In this document: piece after piece, positions 5,881 to 8,905 of the stretch
Numbering within the stretch: the stretch's first letter is position 1
Layout of the letters: the number at the start of each line of letters is the position of its first letter
NCBI GenBank assembly: GCA_002392525.1
Contig: DGHE01000143.1
Location: 1-8,905 of the forward strand
Length of the DNA stretch: 8,905 nt
From: Bacteroidales bacterium UBA3856
GTDB taxonomy: Bacteria; Bacteroidota; Bacteroidia; Bacteroidales; UBA932
Direction of reading: 5' to 3'
The notes under the pieces: generated by a model
The model's input: the letters and a program-made list of their open reading frames with translations, nothing else
The model's database searches: none
Told to the model about the DNA's origin: nothing
Made by a program: the position numbers and the translations under genes

Positions 5881-8327
5881 TAGCGGAGGATGGCTCCCAG
5901 TTCGTTCTTCAGGGACTCCAGCACGCGGTTCATGGTGTTCTCCACGTCCGCGTCCGTGAGCGTACGCTCCACGTCCTGCAGCACGAAGTTGAGGGCGTAC
6001 TGTTTCTTGCCCAGGAGGATCTTCTCTCCACGGTAAACGTCGAAGAGGTTTATGCTCTTGATGAGTTTCTTGCCGGCGCGGAGGGCGCACTTGCGGACAT
6101 CGGCATAGGAAACTTTCTCGTCCAGCAGGATGGCAAGGTCTCTGCGAACCTCGGGGAACTTGGGAAGTTCCTTGAAGGAGAACTTGTCACGCTTGATGAG
6201 GGAGAAGAGTACTTCCCAGTTGATCTCCGCGGCAAACACAGGCTGCTTCACGCCCATGCGCTTGCACAGGACGGGATTCATGGTGCCCAGGGTTGCGAGG
6301 AGCACGGGCTCCTTGCCGGGGAGGCTGTAGGTGATGCCTTCGCTGAAGAGATCTGCGGGTGCGCTGCCCAGGATGAGGGTATTTACGTCAATGCGATAAC
6401 GGGCCATGAGGGCCTCCACGTAGCCCTTGAGCTGGAAGAAGCTGGACTTGGCGGCGGGGGTACGCCACACTTTGTCGGGGGTTCCGCTCAGGAACAGGGA
6501 GAAGCAGCGGTGCTCCTCGTAGCCTTCCAGGGTTTCTCCGGACTTGCCGGGGAGGCGGCGGTACACGGAGCCGTACTCAAAGAACCGGAGGGAAGTTGCC
6601 TGCCGGTTGAGGTTGTAGGCCACGACCTCCAGGCCGCTCAGAAGCAGGGTCTGGCGCATGACGTTGAGGTCGCTGGAAAGCGGGTTCACGATGTGCACGC
6701 AGGCCTCCACCGGGTAGGTTTCCAGCTGGGTATAATAGTCTTCCTTGGTGAGTGAATTGTTCATGGTTTCCACAAAGCCGTTGGCGGCCAGCCAGTTGGA
6801 GATGGCGTTGCGGGTGGCTTCGGGGTCCGGCTGCTGGGAAGGATTCACGCTCATGCGCAGGTTCTGCGGCAGCTCAATGTTGTTGTAGCCGTACACGCGC
6901 AGGATTTCCTCCACCACGTCGCACTCGCGGGTCACGTCCACCATGTAGGTAGGGGCGGCCACGAGGGCGCCTTCGGCTGTCTTTTCAATGAACTGGTAAT
7001 TGAGGGCCTCGAGGATTTTCTCGATGGTCTTTACTCCGATTTCCTTGCCGATGAAGTGCTGGATGCGCTTGTAGTCCAGCTGGATGCGGGCGCGGCCGAT
7101 TTTCTCCGGATACACCTCGCGCACCTTGCCGATGACCTTGCCGCCGGCTGTCTCCAGGATAAGGAGGGCGGCACGCTTGGCGGCGTAGAGGGCGGCCTCG
7201 GGGTCTGCTCCGCGCTCGAAGCGGAAACTGGCGTCGGTGGAGAGCGTCTGGCTTTTGGCGGTCTTGCGGATGCTCACGGGGTCGAAGTAAGCACCCTCGA
7301 TGAAGACATCTACGGTGCTGTCGGTTACGCCGGAATCCTCACCGCCGAACACACCGGCGATGCACATGGGGCCTTCGGCATCGGCAATCACCATATCGCA
7401 GGCGGCGAGCTTGCGCTCCATGCCGTCGAGGGTCTTGATAACCTCGCCTTCTGCGGCACGGCGCACGATGACCTTCCCGCCCTTAATCTTGGCGGCGTCG
7501 AAGGTGTGAAGGGGCTGGCCGGTCTCGAAGAGCACGAAGTTGGAGATGTCCACCACGTTGTTGATGGGCTTGAGGCCGATGGAAAGGAGGCGCTCCTGCA
7601 GCCACTCGGGGCTGGGGGCCACCTTCACGCCCTTCACGGTAATGCCGCAGTAGCGGGGAGCTCCCTTGGAATCCAGGACCTCCACGGGCATGGACTCGCC
7701 TTCACCTTCCCGGAAAGCGTCCACGGAGGGCAGGGTGAGTTCGCAGGGGATGTCGCGGCTCTTGAGGTAGCCATAAAGGTCACGGGCAACGCCAATGTGG
7801 GAAGCCGCGTCAATGCGGTTGGCGGTAATCTCATATTCGATGACGGCCTCGTCCTTCAGCTGCAGGTATTCCTTGGCAGGCGTGCCGATGACGGCATCCT
7901 CGGGGAGGACCATGATGCCCTCGTGGCTGGCGCCGATGCCAAGTTCGTCCTCGGCGCAGATCATGCCGAAGCTCTCAACGCCGCGAATCTTGGATTTCTT
8001 GATCTTGAAGTCTCCGGGCAGAACCGTGCCGATACGGGCAAAGAGGACCTTCTGGCCAGCGGCCACGTTGGGAGCACCGCAGACCACTGTCACGGGCTGC
8101 TCCGGGGAGCCGTCGTTCACGGTGGTGATGTGCAGGTGATCGCTGTCGGGATGGGGCTCGCAGGTGAGGACCTGCGCCACCACAACGCCTTTGAGGCCAC
8201 CGGGAATGACTTCCTGCATTTCCACGGAGTCCACTTCAATACCGATGGAAGTCATGGCCTCCGCCACCTGCTCGGGGCTGAGGTCACACTTCAAGTAGTC
8301 CTTAAGCCAATTGTAACTTAACTTCAT
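5880..8327 (-). CDS. pheT: Phenylalanine--tRNA ligase beta subunit
   Basis: PheT (EC 6.1.1.20) pairs with PheS as an alpha2-beta2 enzyme that charges tRNA-Phe. At 815 residues it has the full bacterial length. The order is as expected: the N-terminal MKLSYNWLKDYL start, a tRNA-binding OB fold at about 40-150 (ending GMICAEDELGI), the B3/B4 editing region at about 210-390, the B5 domain at about 405-475, the catalytic-like core at about 490-700, and a C-terminal ferredoxin-like anticodon-binding domain at about 720-815 (beginning FPEVRRDLAILLDE). The beta subunit provides tRNA recognition and editing of mischarged tyrosine; PheS, not in this window, holds the active site. The start overlaps the ftsY stop by 4 bases (ATGA), and the stop shares one base with the DUF4296 start. 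No frameshift or truncation is seen. Confidence 0.98.
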   Translation of the reverse strand: MKLSYNWLKDYLKCDLSPEQVAEAMTSIGIEVDSVEMQEVIPGGLKGVVVAQVLTCEPHPDSDHLHITTVNDGSPEQPVTVVCGAPNVAAGQKVLFARIGTVLPGDFKIKKSKIRGVESFGMICAEDELGIGASHEGIMVLPEDAVIGTPAKEYLQLKDEAVIEYEITANRIDAASHIGVARDLYGYLKSRDIPCELTLPSVDAFREGEGESMPVEVLDSKGAPRYCGITVKGVKVAPSPEWLQERLLSIGLKPINNVVDISNFVLFETGQPLHTFDAAKIKGGKVIVRRAAEGEVIKTLDGMERKLAACDMVIADAEGPMCIAGVFGGEDSGVTDSTVDVFIEGAYFDPVSIRKTAKSQTLSTDASFRFERGADPEAALYAAKRAALLILETAGGKVIGKVREVYPEKIGRARIQLDYKRIQHFIGKEIGVKTIEKILEALNYQFIEKTAEGALVAAPTYMVDVTRECDVVEEILRVYGYNNIELPQNLRMSVNPSQQPDPEATRNAISNWLAANGFVETMNNSLTKEDYYTQLETYPVEACVHIVNPLSSDLNVMRQTLLLSGLEVVAYNLNRQATSLRFFEYGSVYRRLPGKSGETLEGYEEHRCFSLFLSGTPDKVWRTPAAKSSFFQLKGYVEALMARYRIDVNTLILGSAPADLFSEGITYSLPGKEPVLLATLGTMNPVLCKRMGVKQPVFAAEINWEVLFSLIKRDKFSFKELPKFPEVRRDLAILLDEKVSYADVRKCALRAGKKLIKSINLFDVYRGEKILLGKKQYALNFVLQDVERTLTDADVENTMNRVLESLKNELGAILR

Positions 8328-8905
8328 TGTATGTCTTCGAGTTTAAATAAATCTTCTACAAATTCCTTTTTGTCAAAGACCTTGAGGTCTTCTACGCCTT
8401 CGCCAATTCCCAGGAATTTGATGGGAAACTTGAACTGGTCCACGATGCCTACGACCACGCCGCCCTTGGCGCTGCCGTCCAGTTTGGTAACGGCGAGGGC
8501 CGTGACGTCCGTGGCGCGGGAGAATTCCTTTGCCTGGATGAAAGCGTTCTGGCCGGTGGAGCCGTCCAGTACCAGGAGAACCTCGTGGGGGCCGTCCGGA
8601 ACTACGCGCTTAACGACATTGCGGATTTTGGTGAGCTCGTTCATGAGGTCCACACGGTTGTGGAGACGGCCGGCGGTGTCGATGAGGACGACATCGGCCC
8701 CCTTGGCAACAGCGCTCCTCACGGTGTCGAAGGCGACGGCGGCGGGGTCTGCGCCCATGGGTTGCTTTACGATATCGGCCCCGGTACGCTCTGCCCAGAT
8801 GGTGAGCTGGTCCACCGCGGCGGCGCGGAAGGTATCGGCCGCTCCCACCACCACTTTCTTACCCTGCTTTGCGAGCATGGCGGCCAGCTTGCCGATGGTG
8901 GTGGT
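8324..8905 (-). CDS. ftsY: Signal recognition particle receptor FtsY, C-terminal part (5' end outside window)
   Basis: 193 residues of the SRP-type GTPase FtsY, which docks SRP-bound ribosomes at the inner membrane for membrane protein insertion. The frame stays open to the window edge. The visible part starts inside the P-loop (TTTIGKLA, part of GxxGxGKTTTIGKLA). It continues with DTFRAAA (24-30), DTAGR (76-80), LDGSTGQNA (113-121), the guanine-specificity motif TKLD (140-143) and GIGEGVEDL (166-174). The closing GTPase region separates FtsY from Ffh, because the chain ends soon after FDKKEFVEDLF and no Met-rich M domain follows. The N domain and any acidic A domain are outside. Its stop overlaps the pheT start, so pheT is probably translated by coupling to ftsY. 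Confidence 0.96.
   Translation of the reverse strand, partial: TTTIGKLAAMLAKQGKKVVVGAADTFRAAAVDQLTIWAERTGADIVKQPMGADPAAVAFDTVRSAVAKGADVVLIDTAGRLHNRVDLMNELTKIRNVVKRVVPDGPHEVLLVLDGSTGQNAFIQAKEFSRATDVTALAVTKLDGSAKGGVVVGIVDQFKFPIKFLGIGEGVEDLKVFDKKEFVEDLFKLEDIQ

Noticed and set aside
5881..6090. An N-terminal extension of the DUF4296 lipoprotein from an ATG at 6090.
   Set aside because: The 70 extra residues are Arg/Pro/His-rich and overlap the pheT anticodon-binding domain. The ATG at 5880 gives a proper signal peptide and a TAATG junction.
7056..8321. A 421-codon open frame on the plus strand inside pheT.
   Set aside because: It is a shadow of pheT. The translation is a low-information Gly/Ala/Leu/His-rich sequence with no family pattern.

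Overview
This 8.9 kb window reads as chromosomal DNA of a Bacteroidales-type bacterium with fairly high GC. The evidence for that is a DUF4296 lipoprotein, a FimB/Mfa2-like fimbrial lipoprotein, short lipoprotein signal peptides, weak Shine-Dalgarno sequences, and an exact Bacteroidetes-style promoter (TTTG, 19 nt, TAnnTTTG). Every gene I can support lies on the minus strand, so the window is best read from right to left. Genus and species cannot be told from the sequence alone.

Right part (8905 to 2630): a very compact run of six genes. The order is ftsY (5' end outside the window), pheT, a DUF4296 lipoprotein, a metal-dependent amidohydrolase of the deaminase/chlorohydrolase group, a COG0731-type radical SAM protein, and deoC. 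The first five overlap by 1 to 7 bases at each junction, and only 4 bases separate the radical SAM gene from deoC. This suggests one translationally coupled transcript that mixes housekeeping functions (membrane protein targeting, tRNA charging) with nucleoside or deoxyribose metabolism and poorly characterised proteins.

Middle (2629 to 2408): a 222-base gap without a gene. It holds two strong hairpins built on the same 9-base arm and three copies of an 11-base motif, two in one orientation and one inverted. The deoC-proximal hairpin looks like the terminator of the six-gene unit. The arrangement allows alternative foldings and is the most unusual non-coding structure here.

Left part (2407 to 81): two overlapping lipoprotein genes. 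One is a 522-residue protein with a carboxypeptidase-regulatory-like region and a HELAH zinc-protease motif. The other is a short, orphan FimB/Mfa2-like protein. Together they look like a small cell-surface module of unknown role.

Left edge (80 to 1): an exact Bacteroidetes promoter, then the first 14 nucleotides of what looks like a tRNA-Leu gene running off the window. No plus-strand gene was accepted; the long plus-strand open frames are shadows of the minus-strand genes.
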